From Prochlorococcus sp. AG-363-L02 (GTDB lineage: Bacteria; Cyanobacteriota; Cyanobacteriia; PCC-6307; Cyanobiaceae), in assembly GCA_003280185.1 (NCBI GenBank), contig QCFP01000001.1, forward strand, positions 62,001-126,000: DNA of 64,000 nt. The letters run 5' to 3'. Below, one piece after another: positions 48,922 to 56,132 of this stretch. The notes under the pieces were generated by a model, which searched no databases, had not been told where the DNA came from, and saw nothing but the letters and a program-made list of their open reading frames with translations. Position 1 is the stretch's first letter; each line of letters starts with the position of its first letter. The position numbers and the translations under genes were made by a program.

Positions 48922-49548
48922 ATGGAAAGATTTCAACGAGATAAACCTCTTTTCTCTGAACGTCCCAAGTACAAATCAATCGGTCTTGCAAGAGTTAGTA
49001 CTTCATCTCAATCTGTAGATGCACAGGTCATTGCGTTGAAAGAAGAAGGTTGTGTTGTGGTGTTTGAAGAAAAGATCAGTACAAGGTTTAGGAACAGTGA
49101 TCGACCTCAACTTCAATCTGCATTAAGTGCATTGGAAGAGGGTGATGAATTAGTCATCACCAAGTTGGATCGTCTTGGAAGAACACAAGTTGAAGTCGTG
49201 TCTTTAATGCACCAACTTCAACAAGAGGGGAAACACGTTCGCACTCTTGATGGACTCATCAATACCCGTGGGTTAGGTCAATTTGCACCTGTGTTGATTG
49301 GTCTCCTTAGTGGTTTGTCTGAAGTGGAGCGATCTCTCATTAGAGAGAGAACAAAGGAGAGTGTTGATCACAGAAGATCCACTGGAGGGAACCTTGGTGG
49401 AAGACCAAAAACCAACAATGCAAAAGAGGGTTTAGTTGTGCGACTACGCAATGAGGGATGTTCTTATCGATCTATTAGATCCCAAACAGGACTTGCACTC
49501 TCGACTATCCGCAGAATCATCCTTGACCAAGAGGAGATTGCATCATGA
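48922..49548 (+). CDS. Serine recombinase (resolvase/invertase family)
   Basis: A 208-residue, apparently active recombinase. It has the catalytic Ser26 in GLARVSTSSQ, the conserved LDRLGRT block, the long E-helix (SEVERSLIRERTKESVDHRR) and a C-terminal helix-turn-helix (GGRPKTNNAKEGLVVRLRNEGCSYRSIR). The size is typical of small resolvases and DNA invertases. It lies behind a 65-bp dyad, and its stop overlaps a small ORF. Two degenerate relatives lie 4-5 kb to the left. Confidence 0.93.
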   Translation: MERFQRDKPLFSERPKYKSIGLARVSTSSQSVDAQVIALKEEGCVVVFEEKISTRFRNSDRPQLQSALSALEEGDELVITKLDRLGRTQVEVVSLMHQLQQEGKHVRTLDGLINTRGLGQFAPVLIGLLSGLSEVERSLIRERTKESVDHRRSTGGNLGGRPKTNNAKEGLVVRLRNEGCSYRSIRSQTGLALSTIRRIILDQEEIAS

Positions 49549-49760
49549 CCGACAACTGGAAAGATCAATACAAAGGAATGAAAGTTCTGTCCAAATACAA
49601 AATCCAACTCTTAGACGAAGGACCGAAATCCTTATCTCAGAGTTGGGTTCTGGGTGCGATGTATGTCGAGTGGAAACGTCTCTCAGGTTTTAAGGAACCT
49701 GAACCACCAAACCTACAGTCCTCTTTTAAAGAGTGGAATAAAGGTATAGGTGAAGGATAA
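49545..49760 (+). CDS. Small hypothetical protein coupled to the serine recombinase
   Basis: A 71-residue hydrophilic protein with several Trp residues (MTDNWKDQYKG, SWVLGAMYVEWKRL, SSFKEWNKG). Its ATG overlaps the recombinase TGA (ATGA). It could be an accessory factor of the recombinase, by position only. No family recognised. Confidence 0.5.
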   Translation: MTDNWKDQYKGMKVLSKYKIQLLDEGPKSLSQSWVLGAMYVEWKRLSGFKEPEPPNLQSSFKEWNKGIGEG

Positions 49761-49903
49761 GTAGAAAGATTCGATTTATGAGAACGGTTGTATCCTCAAA
49801 AAAATTTTTAATCGGAATTTATTTCGTTTGCAAAAATGGTTCGTTGTAGGTTAGGGAAGTTAGTGGTTTTTAAACCGACTTATCTAACACAAACAACTGC
49901 ATA

Positions 49904-50227
49904 TTAGAGTTCTCCAAATAGATATCCTTCATCAAACTCTGGTCGAAGTCTAAGTTTGCGTATTCCAAGATCTCCATACTCCTTACCACCGTCAAAATAG
50001 GTTTGTTCCCAGTCACATAAGTTGGTGAATAGATGCAGTCGAAATACCTCTTCAGGTGATAACAAATGACTATTAAATATCTCTGCATTTAGAAGATGCA
50101 GTAACTCATCTATAAGGGGTTGTAGCGCGTCTTTATTGTCTGATCTAATACAACTATCAAACTGACGTATAAACCTCTCCTCTGCGGGTTTCATGACCCG
50201 ATCTAAAAGAGTTCCATCCCAGTCCAT
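49904..50227 (-). CDS. Hypothetical protein of the element
   Basis: A 107-residue acidic, helical protein with no signal or membrane segment. It begins MDWDGTLLD, which resembles the first HAD motif, but the remaining HAD motifs are absent and it is too short for that fold. It is the last of three overlapping or abutting minus-strand genes. Function unknown. Confidence 0.5.
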   Translation of the reverse strand: MDWDGTLLDRVMKPAEERFIRQFDSCIRSDNKDALQPLIDELLHLLNAEIFNSHLLSPEEVFRLHLFTNLCDWEQTYFDGGKEYGDLGIRKLRLRPEFDEGYLFGEL

Positions 50228-50232
50228 ATGAC

Positions 50233-50373
50233 TTATCCATTTGCATATCTGTGGTCGATGTAATCAAGGAAGAAACTCTTTACTTCGTTCTGTGTGAAAG
50301 GACGTTTATCTTTCCTCATCGCATTCTTTAATTTCTCTTCTCGAACCTTGTCGATGTTCAGTGTGATGTTCAT
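50233..50373 (-). CDS. 46-residue hypothetical protein
   Basis: A short frame below usual cut-offs: MNITLNIDKVREEKL followed by a basic helical part and FFLDYIDHRYANG. Its ATG overlaps the TGA of the upstream gene (ATGA), and it ends five bases before the next ATG. The tight packing supports a real gene. The N-terminal beta-type start with a helix would fit a small ribbon-helix or phage-type protein, but this is a guess. Confidence 0.5.
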   Translation of the reverse strand: MNITLNIDKVREEKLKNAMRKDKRPFTQNEVKSFFLDYIDHRYANG

Positions 50374-50561
50374 CTTGATGGGAATATTAGTTGGTGTCTT
50401 TCTGATCGAAGGGTCTTATACATCTGACTCTTATTCCATCCGTAGTGTTTCATCAATTCCAATTCTTCTTTCTTTGTTCTTTCTTCTTCCCACTCGTGAT
50501 ACGAGATAGTTGTCTTCCTTCTGGTTCTCTTATTCCACTTGGGTTCTGTTTTGGTGGTCAT
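50370..50561 (-). CDS. Small basic hypothetical protein
   Basis: A 63-residue, strongly basic N-terminus (KWNKRTRRKT) followed by a charged helix (EEERTKKEELELMKHYGWN). It could bind nucleic acid by charge alone. First gene of the three-gene minus-strand set in the element and coupled to the 46-residue gene by ATGA. No family recognised. Confidence 0.5.
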   Translation of the reverse strand: MTTKTEPKWNKRTRRKTTISYHEWEEERTKKEELELMKHYGWNKSQMYKTLRSERHQLIFPSR

Positions 50562-50796
50562 AGGGTTACTTACTTTGTACGTTCAAATGGAGTGTTTTGA
50601 TCTTCCTTCTTCAATAGAGTGCGGTCTTAGATACATCACTGAACTACATTTATAAACATATTTATAAATATTATTCCCCCCTAAAGACCCTCTAAGCAAT
50701 CCTTTTGGACTTCTAATCTGGTCTCAAATACTAACAGAGTTATTTATATTAGTAACTAATAAAATGAGGAAGTGATTAATATATTTTAATAGAAGA

Positions 50797-51873
50797 TTAT
50801 TTGACGGTGAATCTACTGCGATAAGCATTTAATGCACCAACAACATCCTGAGGGTGTCTATATCTATATAGAAATCTCTCCAAACGATGAACGTGGTCTT
50901 GGAATCCAGCAAAAGTTAAAAACTTGGGATACTCAACATTATTAGTTCCAACATAAACAATCTTAATGTTCCCTGAAGACGAAGAATTTACCTTGAACTC
51001 CTCGACAATATTCCATGGGATCAGCTTTTCTTTACCCGGTACATCTGTTTTATAAACTATTCCTAAATTGGTTACTTTAAGAGTCATTTTTAAGTATCTA
51101 AGATAATCAGACCACTTACCAAATGAACAATATCCAAAAATATAAGTCCAAAAAATAGTCCAAATAATATCACCAGGACTCGAAAATATAGAGACACTTC
51201 TTTCAAACACGAATTTATGGATTAAATATGAAACTGGAAATAAAGTTAGTATTGGGAAAAGAATCAATAGCAGAAGATAAATCCATCTATAACTTCGAAA
51301 AGTCTTAATGTAATCGCCAAATGATTGATTACTAATATATGAGTTTGAATTGTCTGCACTCTCCTTCTTTACTTCTAATTTATTATCTATACTCCCATTC
51401 TTTAGTCCTAATTCATTATTAGGTTCTTGTTTTCGAACAACATCTTTAATATGTGTAATCGATTTATACATTACCAGAAAAGAAAAAATAGAACTTATTA
51501 TGACTAAGTTTCGATCATAATTCCTTGTGTTATCTCCTGTTAGAATTTCCAAAAGAATAGCTGAAGCAATTATAAAAACCGAGTATCTAATTTGAAGAAC
51601 AAATTGAATTGATAGGAAACGACCTATAAAATCTCTTCCTTTTTCACCTCCATTAATCAAATAAAAGGAAACAAGAGATATTAATGTAGTTGTGAAATAA
51701 ATACACCACGAAATCCATTCCTGAGAAAGACTTAAAGAGTTTTCGGGACTCTGTGGAACTCCATCAATAAATAGAAGAAGAGTAATCCCTAAGCAATAAG
51801 CAAATAATTTTTTCTGACTAACAGGATGCTTAGCAAGCTCATTCTTCAGTTTTTCTATTCGCCAGAAGTACAT
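50797..51873 (-). CDS. Multi-pass membrane protein with C-terminal PH-like domain
   Basis: A 358-residue cargo protein. About six membrane segments are visible (near 23-38, 54-73, 95-111, 123-138, 197-217, 236-252), with a charged loop at 142-185. The last 95 residues are soluble and beta-rich (VTNLGIVYKTD, LIPWNIVEEFKV, NIKIVYVGTNN), like a bacterial PH-type domain. Composition is AT-rich. The function is unknown; as element cargo it might be an envelope or defence protein. Confidence 0.6.
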   Translation of the reverse strand: MYFWRIEKLKNELAKHPVSQKKLFAYCLGITLLLFIDGVPQSPENSLSLSQEWISWCIYFTTTLISLVSFYLINGGEKGRDFIGRFLSIQFVLQIRYSVFIIASAILLEILTGDNTRNYDRNLVIISSIFSFLVMYKSITHIKDVVRKQEPNNELGLKNGSIDNKLEVKKESADNSNSYISNQSFGDYIKTFRSYRWIYLLLLILFPILTLFPVSYLIHKFVFERSVSIFSSPGDIIWTIFWTYIFGYCSFGKWSDYLRYLKMTLKVTNLGIVYKTDVPGKEKLIPWNIVEEFKVNSSSSGNIKIVYVGTNNVEYPKFLTFAGFQDHVHRLERFLYRYRHPQDVVGALNAYRSRFTVK

Positions 51874-52187
51874 AATTCATACCTACTTCTTAGCAGTCTA
51901 TTGATCTTCTAAATCCAGAACACTTAATCTCAAAACCCTTCCTCTCCTGAATTTTTCTGGATAGGAAGGATTGACCTCCCTGACCCTTGTGGGGTCATTT
52001 AGGTGTCTCTTAGGTCACGAACCAATAATCCTGATGAGAACTTAATGGTGGTCTGGTAGGTGAATTCTTGGGATAATGAAAAGAGGAATGGTAATCAGCG
52101 ATTCACCTACCATTCACCTACCGCACTGAATGAGGAAGAGAGACCTAATAATTGAGTTCCTGCAACTGATTACAGGATTTGGTAAGA
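51874..52187. other. Right end region of the element, with nested hairpins and end sites
   Basis: No gene. It contains nested inverted repeats: TGACCC (51981-51986) with GGGTCA (51992-51997), enclosed by TGACCT (51972-51977) and AGGTCA (52012-52017). Then follow GGTAGGTGA (52055-52063) and two TCACCTACC copies. The hairpins may terminate transcription or serve as accessory binding structure. Confidence 0.6.
52055..52122. repeat. Right end sites of the element: GGTAGGTGA and two TCACCTACC
   Basis: GGTAGGTGA at 52055-52063, then TCACCTACC at 52103-52111 and 52114-52122. The 9-mers and 11-bp period equal those at the left end (47299-47375). The gap from the last copy to the att repeat is 58 bases, close to the 61 bases at the left end. 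Confidence 0.8.
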
Positions 52188-52207
52188 AGGCGGCACCCAG
52201 ATTCGAA
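52181..52207. repeat. att repeat (right), within tRNA-Cys
   Basis: Identical over 27 bases to 47211-47237. It covers the last 20 bases of the intact tRNA-Cys gene plus seven flanking bases, so insertion here rebuilds a complete tRNA. Confidence 0.9.
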
Positions 52208-52258
52208 CTGGGGATAAAGGATTTGCAATCCTCTGCCTTACCACTTGGCCATGCCGCC
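52188..52258 (-). tRNA. tRNA-Cys (anticodon GCA)
   Basis: 71-base cloverleaf on the minus strand: acceptor GGCGGCA pairs with TGCCGCC, the anticodon loop TTGCAAA gives anticodon GCA, the T-loop is TTCGAAT, and the discriminator is U73, as required for cysteine tRNA. No CCA is encoded. Its 3' end is the attachment site of the neighbouring element. Confidence 0.97.
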
Positions 52259-52273
52259 CAGAGTGAGTTTCAG

Positions 52274-53533
52274 GTGGTCTCTGCGGATCGTATCAGGCAG
52301 AGTAACCAGGCACTATTGGTTCTTTCAAATGGACATGGAGAGGATTTAATAGCTCTAAGAGTTTTGGAATCCATCCATAGATTGGAACCTAGCTTGAAGC
52401 TTGAAGTAATGCCATTAGTTGGTCAAGGTAAAATTTTTCAATTGCCAATATCAGAGGGCTGGCTTCGAAAAATTGGTCCGGAAGCCTCTTTGCCTAGTGG
52501 GGGCTTTAGTAATCAGAGTTTCAAGGCTTTTGTCTCGGATTTATTTGCGGGTTTAACTCTTATTTGCATAGATCAATGGAAGACAATCCGCAGAGCAGCG
52601 CGCAAAGGAAATGTAATTCTCGCGATAGGAGACTGCTTACCTTTGTTCATGGCTTGGAGTAGTGGCTCTTCTTACGGATTTGTTGGTACTCCAAAAAGTG
52701 ATTACACCTGGAGAAGTGGACCTGGATATTCTTTGAGCGACTATTACCACAATTGGAAAGGAAGTGAATGGGATCCTTGGGAATGTGCATTGATGAGATC
52801 TTCACGTTGCAAGCTAGTTGCAGTCAGAGACGCATTGACAGCTCGTGGTTTAAGGCGGCTCAATGTGATGGCTATTGCCCCAGGTAATCCAATGATGGAT
52901 GAGTTGCATAGGAACTCTTGCCCTCCTTCGTTGAGGGGTTATCGAAGAGTCCTTTTGCTTTGCGGGAGCCGTATTCCTGAAGCAATGCGTAATTTTGAGA
53001 GATTGCTGATTTGCTTGGAAGATTTGAACCTGAATGAGCCAACTGCTGTTTTAGTTGCTCTAGGTTCAGAACCAACCATTGGCCAATTAGCCCTTCTCTT
53101 AAAGGCCCAGGGATATGCCCCAGTAAATATCCAATCTGATGATTTTGAATCGCGGTTTTGTTGGGGGAAGAACTCTATGCTTGTATTGCTTGGCTCTGGG
53201 AAATTTTCTTCTTGGGCTGGTTGGGCAGAGGTTGGTATTACAGCTGCTGGTACGGCTACCGAACAATTAGTTGGGCTTGGAAAACCGGCAGTTTCTTTAA
53301 TCGGTCCTGGGCCTCAATTTAATCGTGATTTCGCATTGCGTCAGAGCCGTCTTTTGGCTGGGGCAGTAGAACCATTTACTGATTCAAAAGCTCTTTCAGA
53401 AAAATTAAAATTACTTTTGGAGAATCATAAACTTAGGCAGCGCTTAGGCCTTAGGGGGATTAGGCGCATGGGGCCGTCTGGGGGAAGTAAAGCCTTGGCA
53501 GAACTTGTCTCGAGTTGTCTTTTGGGAGTTTAA
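52274..53533 (+). CDS. LpxB-like (lipid-A-disaccharide synthase-related) glycosyltransferase
   Basis: A 420-residue GT-B protein. The start block ALLVLSNGHGEDLIALRVL and the C-terminal donor region (GWAEVGITAAGTATEQLVGLGKPAV) match the cyanobacterial family annotated as lipid-A-disaccharide-synthase-related. It may act on a glycolipid; true LpxB activity is not implied. I use the GTG at 52274; the frame runs back through the antisense of tRNA-Cys to 52130, which cannot be coding. Only 15 bases separate the start from the tRNA 5' end. Confidence 0.8.
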   Translation: MVSADRIRQSNQALLVLSNGHGEDLIALRVLESIHRLEPSLKLEVMPLVGQGKIFQLPISEGWLRKIGPEASLPSGGFSNQSFKAFVSDLFAGLTLICIDQWKTIRRAARKGNVILAIGDCLPLFMAWSSGSSYGFVGTPKSDYTWRSGPGYSLSDYYHNWKGSEWDPWECALMRSSRCKLVAVRDALTARGLRRLNVMAIAPGNPMMDELHRNSCPPSLRGYRRVLLLCGSRIPEAMRNFERLLICLEDLNLNEPTAVLVALGSEPTIGQLALLLKAQGYAPVNIQSDDFESRFCWGKNSMLVLLGSGKFSSWAGWAEVGITAAGTATEQLVGLGKPAVSLIGPGPQFNRDFALRQSRLLAGAVEPFTDSKALSEKLKLLLENHKLRQRLGLRGIRRMGPSGGSKALAELVSSCLLGV

Positions 53534-53589
53534 TAAAGCTTTTACGAAAAAAACAAGCAAGATGTATTTTAGTTGTGAGAGGTTTTTTT

Positions 53590-53856
53590 ATGGCCGCAAT
53601 ACAAGATCATGAATACTTAAAGGTTTGTGCTTTGTTGGCTAGGCATTTAAGTATTAGTCTTTCCTCGGCTCGCAGGCGTGTTGATTTGGTTGCGGCAAAG
53701 GAGGGAGCAAGGGATATTCAGTCAAGAAAGAATATCGCGATGCGTCTTTTAGAAGAAGCACGTTTAGCAATGGCCAATGAAGATTCATCATCCAAGCAAT
53801 TAGATAATCTGTTAGAAGCTCTAGCTGAGGATGAAAACTTTATGGTTGAGGACTGA
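53590..53856 (+). CDS. Conserved small helical protein
   Basis: An 88-residue soluble protein from the ATG at 53590, 56 bases after the previous gene. It is Arg- and Ala-rich and helical (SISLSSARRRVDLVAAKEGARD, then ARLAMANEDSSSKQLDNLLEAL), with an acidic end. Conserved-looking but with no known motif. It is co-directional with the LpxB-like gene and converges with the RNase D-like gene. Confidence 0.6.
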   Translation: MAAIQDHEYLKVCALLARHLSISLSSARRRVDLVAAKEGARDIQSRKNIAMRLLEEARLAMANEDSSSKQLDNLLEALAEDENFMVED

Positions 53857-53868
53857 GAAAGAAAAGTA

Positions 53869-54513
53869 TTAATGTTCAAATATATGATTGAAATGCATTC
53901 GATCTAGGTTTGAGAGAACAGGAATACATCTGAAGCATTCTTGTGCAATTTCCCACCTTCCCTCTCTACGAAGCATTTCTTCAAGGCGCATTCTTGCTGG
54001 TATGAGGTATCTAGTATCGTTTGCTGCATAAGCCAGTTGTGATTCATTCAGATTCTCCATTTTACCCCAATCACTGCTTTGAGCTTGTTTGTCTAATTCC
54101 ACTCCTACTAGTTCAAGTATTACTTCCTTTAATCCATGTCTTGGACTATAAGTACGAGCAAGTCGACTTGCAATTTTTGTGCAGAATATCGAGTTCATTT
54201 TTATATCTAAACCTTGCGCCAATGCGGCAACATCAAATCGCGCAAAATGCATAATCTTCTCTATCGAGCTTGACTCTAAGATTTTCTTCAGTCTTGGTGC
54301 GGATCGTTGGTCTTTGTTGATTCTTATGCAAGCAACATTGTCTTGAGAATCACAAATTTGTACAAGACAAAGCCTGTCTCGCCCATGGATAAGTCCCATG
54401 GCTTCAGTATCTACAGCAAGAGTCGATGCTTTCTCATAGCGATTTTCCCAGGCCAGATCAAGGTCTTGATCAAATACCTTGAAATTTGCTGGGGTAGAAT
54501 TTACTTGTGACAT
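53869..54513 (-). CDS. rnd: Ribonuclease D-like 3'-5' exonuclease
   Basis: A 214-residue DEDD-type exonuclease domain. ExoI is in LAVDTEAMGL (Asp and Glu metal ligands), ExoII in MHFARFDVAAL, and ExoIII in YAANDTRYLIPAR. It lacks the C-terminal HRDC domains of E. coli RNase D, as is common in cyanobacteria. A role in tRNA 3' maturation is likely but inferred. Confidence 0.9.
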   Translation of the reverse strand: MSQVNSTPANFKVFDQDLDLAWENRYEKASTLAVDTEAMGLIHGRDRLCLVQICDSQDNVACIRINKDQRSAPRLKKILESSSIEKIMHFARFDVAALAQGLDIKMNSIFCTKIASRLARTYSPRHGLKEVILELVGVELDKQAQSSDWGKMENLNESQLAYAANDTRYLIPARMRLEEMLRREGRWEIAQECFRCIPVLSNLDRMHFNHIFEH

Positions 54514-54793
54514 AGTTTCATAGAGCTTAAAAAGACACTTAGATTAGTTCCTAGACTAAAAGATTATCTATATTAGTTTAGAATGTTTTTTGTGATGGTT
54601 TTTTGGAGGACTAGCTGAAAAGGAGTATTCTTAAGGCATTCTAATAAGAAAATTATATTTCAGTCTCTATTAAGTTGAGAAAAAAATTTATTTTACTTTG
54701 CCTCTTCTATCCGGCATGGCTTAGTTTGGACTTGGCCTAGAATTTTCTTTACTTCTAAAAGCACTATAAAGGTAGATTTCCTTCTCTTTTCAA
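54514..54793. other. Intergenic region, 280 bases
   Basis: Between the divergent RNase D-like gene and the CCB-like gene. AT-rich, with no convincing ORF. It must hold promoters for both directions. No hairpin or repeat stands out. Confidence 0.3.
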
Positions 54794-55348
54794 ATGTCTA
54801 AAGTCCTCTCCTCAACTCTTTTATTGACCCTATTATTAGCAATTGGGTTGGTCTTTTTTCTTCGGGCAGCGAGTAAGGATCGTACAACCGTTGTTGATGT
54901 TTTTTCTTCAAAGCCACCAATTGAAGTATTAGATGGAATAAGTCTTTGGCTAGAAGGAAGGGGATGGATTAGAGATGGTGGGGATTTAGAAAAGAAATTG
55001 TTGCGGTTTAGAGGGAGCGTTTCTTCTAGCAATGGACTGGCTATTTTATTGTCAATTTATGGAATGGTTGGTTCAGCTTGCTTGGGCTTAGTACTGGTAC
55101 AGCTTTATCCGTTTTTAGGTTGGTGGCCACTTTTGCTTTCTGCCCTTGGACCTGTTGCCGGTGCTTTTTATCAGCGCAAAGCATCACGAATTGAGGCTGT
55201 CGAATTGCGCTTGATTAGTTCTCCCGAAAGTGATAATAGTCAGTTAAGGGTTAGGGCTCATAGAGATGAGTTGATTGCTATGGAGTTAGAGCTTTCTAAT
55301 AGCTTAGCTTTAGCAAGCGATGGCTCATTACTGTCCTCTCCTATTTAA
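54794..55348 (+). CDS. CCB2/CCB4-like cytochrome b6f haem-assembly factor
   Basis: A 184-residue membrane protein: N-terminal membrane segment (STLLLTLLLAIGLVFFLRAA), two central segments (LSIYGMVGSACLGLVLVQLY, WWPLLLSALGPVAGAFY) and the conserved EAVELRLI and AHRDELIAMELEL end. This resembles the CCB2/CCB4 family that helps attach haem cn to cytochrome b6. The assignment is from remembered family shape and moderate. Confidence 0.6.
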   Translation: MSKVLSSTLLLTLLLAIGLVFFLRAASKDRTTVVDVFSSKPPIEVLDGISLWLEGRGWIRDGGDLEKKLLRFRGSVSSSNGLAILLSIYGMVGSACLGLVLVQLYPFLGWWPLLLSALGPVAGAFYQRKASRIEAVELRLISSPESDNSQLRVRAHRDELIAMELELSNSLALASDGSLLSSPI

Positions 55349-55364
55349 AATTATTGCCTTTACC

Positions 55365-56132
55365 ATGATCAGTTTAAGCAAGAGACTTTCTTTTACTTTG
55401 ATTGGCATTTTGTTGACTTTTACACCTATTAATTTTGCTAAGCAACTCTCAAACTTAAAAGTAGATTCTTTAATCGGTTCACGTGTAAATCTACCTAGTT
55501 TCTGGATAGGGAAAGGTCAAATTAATCATGACATCCATATTTTAGTTATGGCTGGACATGCTGATTCTCAAGGAATTAATGGTGCTGGCACTTCTGGTTA
55601 TGTAGTTGATTTAAAAGGTGCTGCCCCAATGGATAGTTCCATGCGAGATGAATTGTATTGGAATTTACTTGTCTGTAAAGAACTTGTTTTATTAGGTAGA
55701 CGTTATGGATTAAATATTAGTTTTTATGATCCCAAAATTCGTACGTTGGTTGATGCTAATGACCCTAGAACCAATTGGTCAAATGGGTATAGGCATGCTT
55801 TGAATGGAGGTTATCCATTGGAAATACACTTTGATGCATATGGACCTGATGGCTATGGCTCAGGCTTAATACCTGCTGTTACTGATGATTTGAATAGTAT
55901 TGATGAAAGCTTGGCCAATGACTTTGGGCGATATCCTTTACTATTTAGGGGAGGACTCGGTGCACCAAGGAGACAAATTAGAATTCTTGAAATAGGAAAA
56001 TTAGAAGGTGAACTTGAAGATAGACTTCGAGATCCATCAAGTAGAGATAAAACAATCAGGACTATAGCTATTAGAATTACTAATTCTATTTTAAAAGGTC
56101 TAAATAAAGATGCTATAACTGTTAATTTATAG
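55365..56132 (+). CDS. Exported N-acetylmuramoyl-L-alanine amidase-like protein
   Basis: A 255-residue protein with a signal peptide ([20 protein letters not shown]). The core looks like an Amidase_3 fold: first zinc His in [12 protein letters not shown], second in [10 protein letters not shown], and a Glu-containing [10 protein letters not shown] near the C-terminus. Such enzymes cleave peptidoglycan side chains during cell separation. The match is diverged, so the substrate is uncertain. An upstream ATG at 55320 would overlap the previous gene by 29 bases. It converges with hemF with 11 bases of overlap. Confidence 0.65.
   Translation: MISLSKRLSFTLIGILLTFTPINFAKQLSNLKVDSLIGSRVNLPSFWIGKGQINHDIHILVMAGHADSQGINGAGTSGYVVDLKGAAPMDSSMRDELYWNLLVCKELVLLGRRYGLNISFYDPKIRTLVDANDPRTNWSNGYRHALNGGYPLEIHFDAYGPDGYGSGLIPAVTDDLNSIDESLANDFGRYPLLFRGGLGAPRRQIRILEIGKLEGELEDRLRDPSSRDKTIRTIAIRITNSILKGLNKDAITVNL

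Larger units (their letters stand above)
47211..52207. mobile_element. 5.0-kb integrative element at tRNA-Cys (tycheposon-like)
   Basis: Bounded by two identical 27-bp att repeats, one in the intact tRNA-Cys and one in a partial copy. Gene order from left: tyrosine recombinase beside the left end, serine recombinase behind a dyad, a coupled small ORF, then on the other strand three overlapping small genes and a membrane protein. Both ends carry the same set of 9-bp sites. Tyrosine-recombinase elements that use tRNA genes and partial tRNA copies as ends are known in Prochlorococcus as tycheposons; this one lacks a recognisable helicase or primase, so it is small. Confidence 0.85.

Noticed and set aside
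49904..50227. HAD phosphatase suggested by the start MDWDGTLLD
   Set aside because: The protein is only 107 residues and lacks the later HAD motifs, so the resemblance is probably chance.
52130..52273. N-terminal extension of the LpxB-like protein through the tRNA
   Set aside because: The frame crosses the element end site and the whole antisense of tRNA-Cys; the conserved protein begins after the GTG at 52274.
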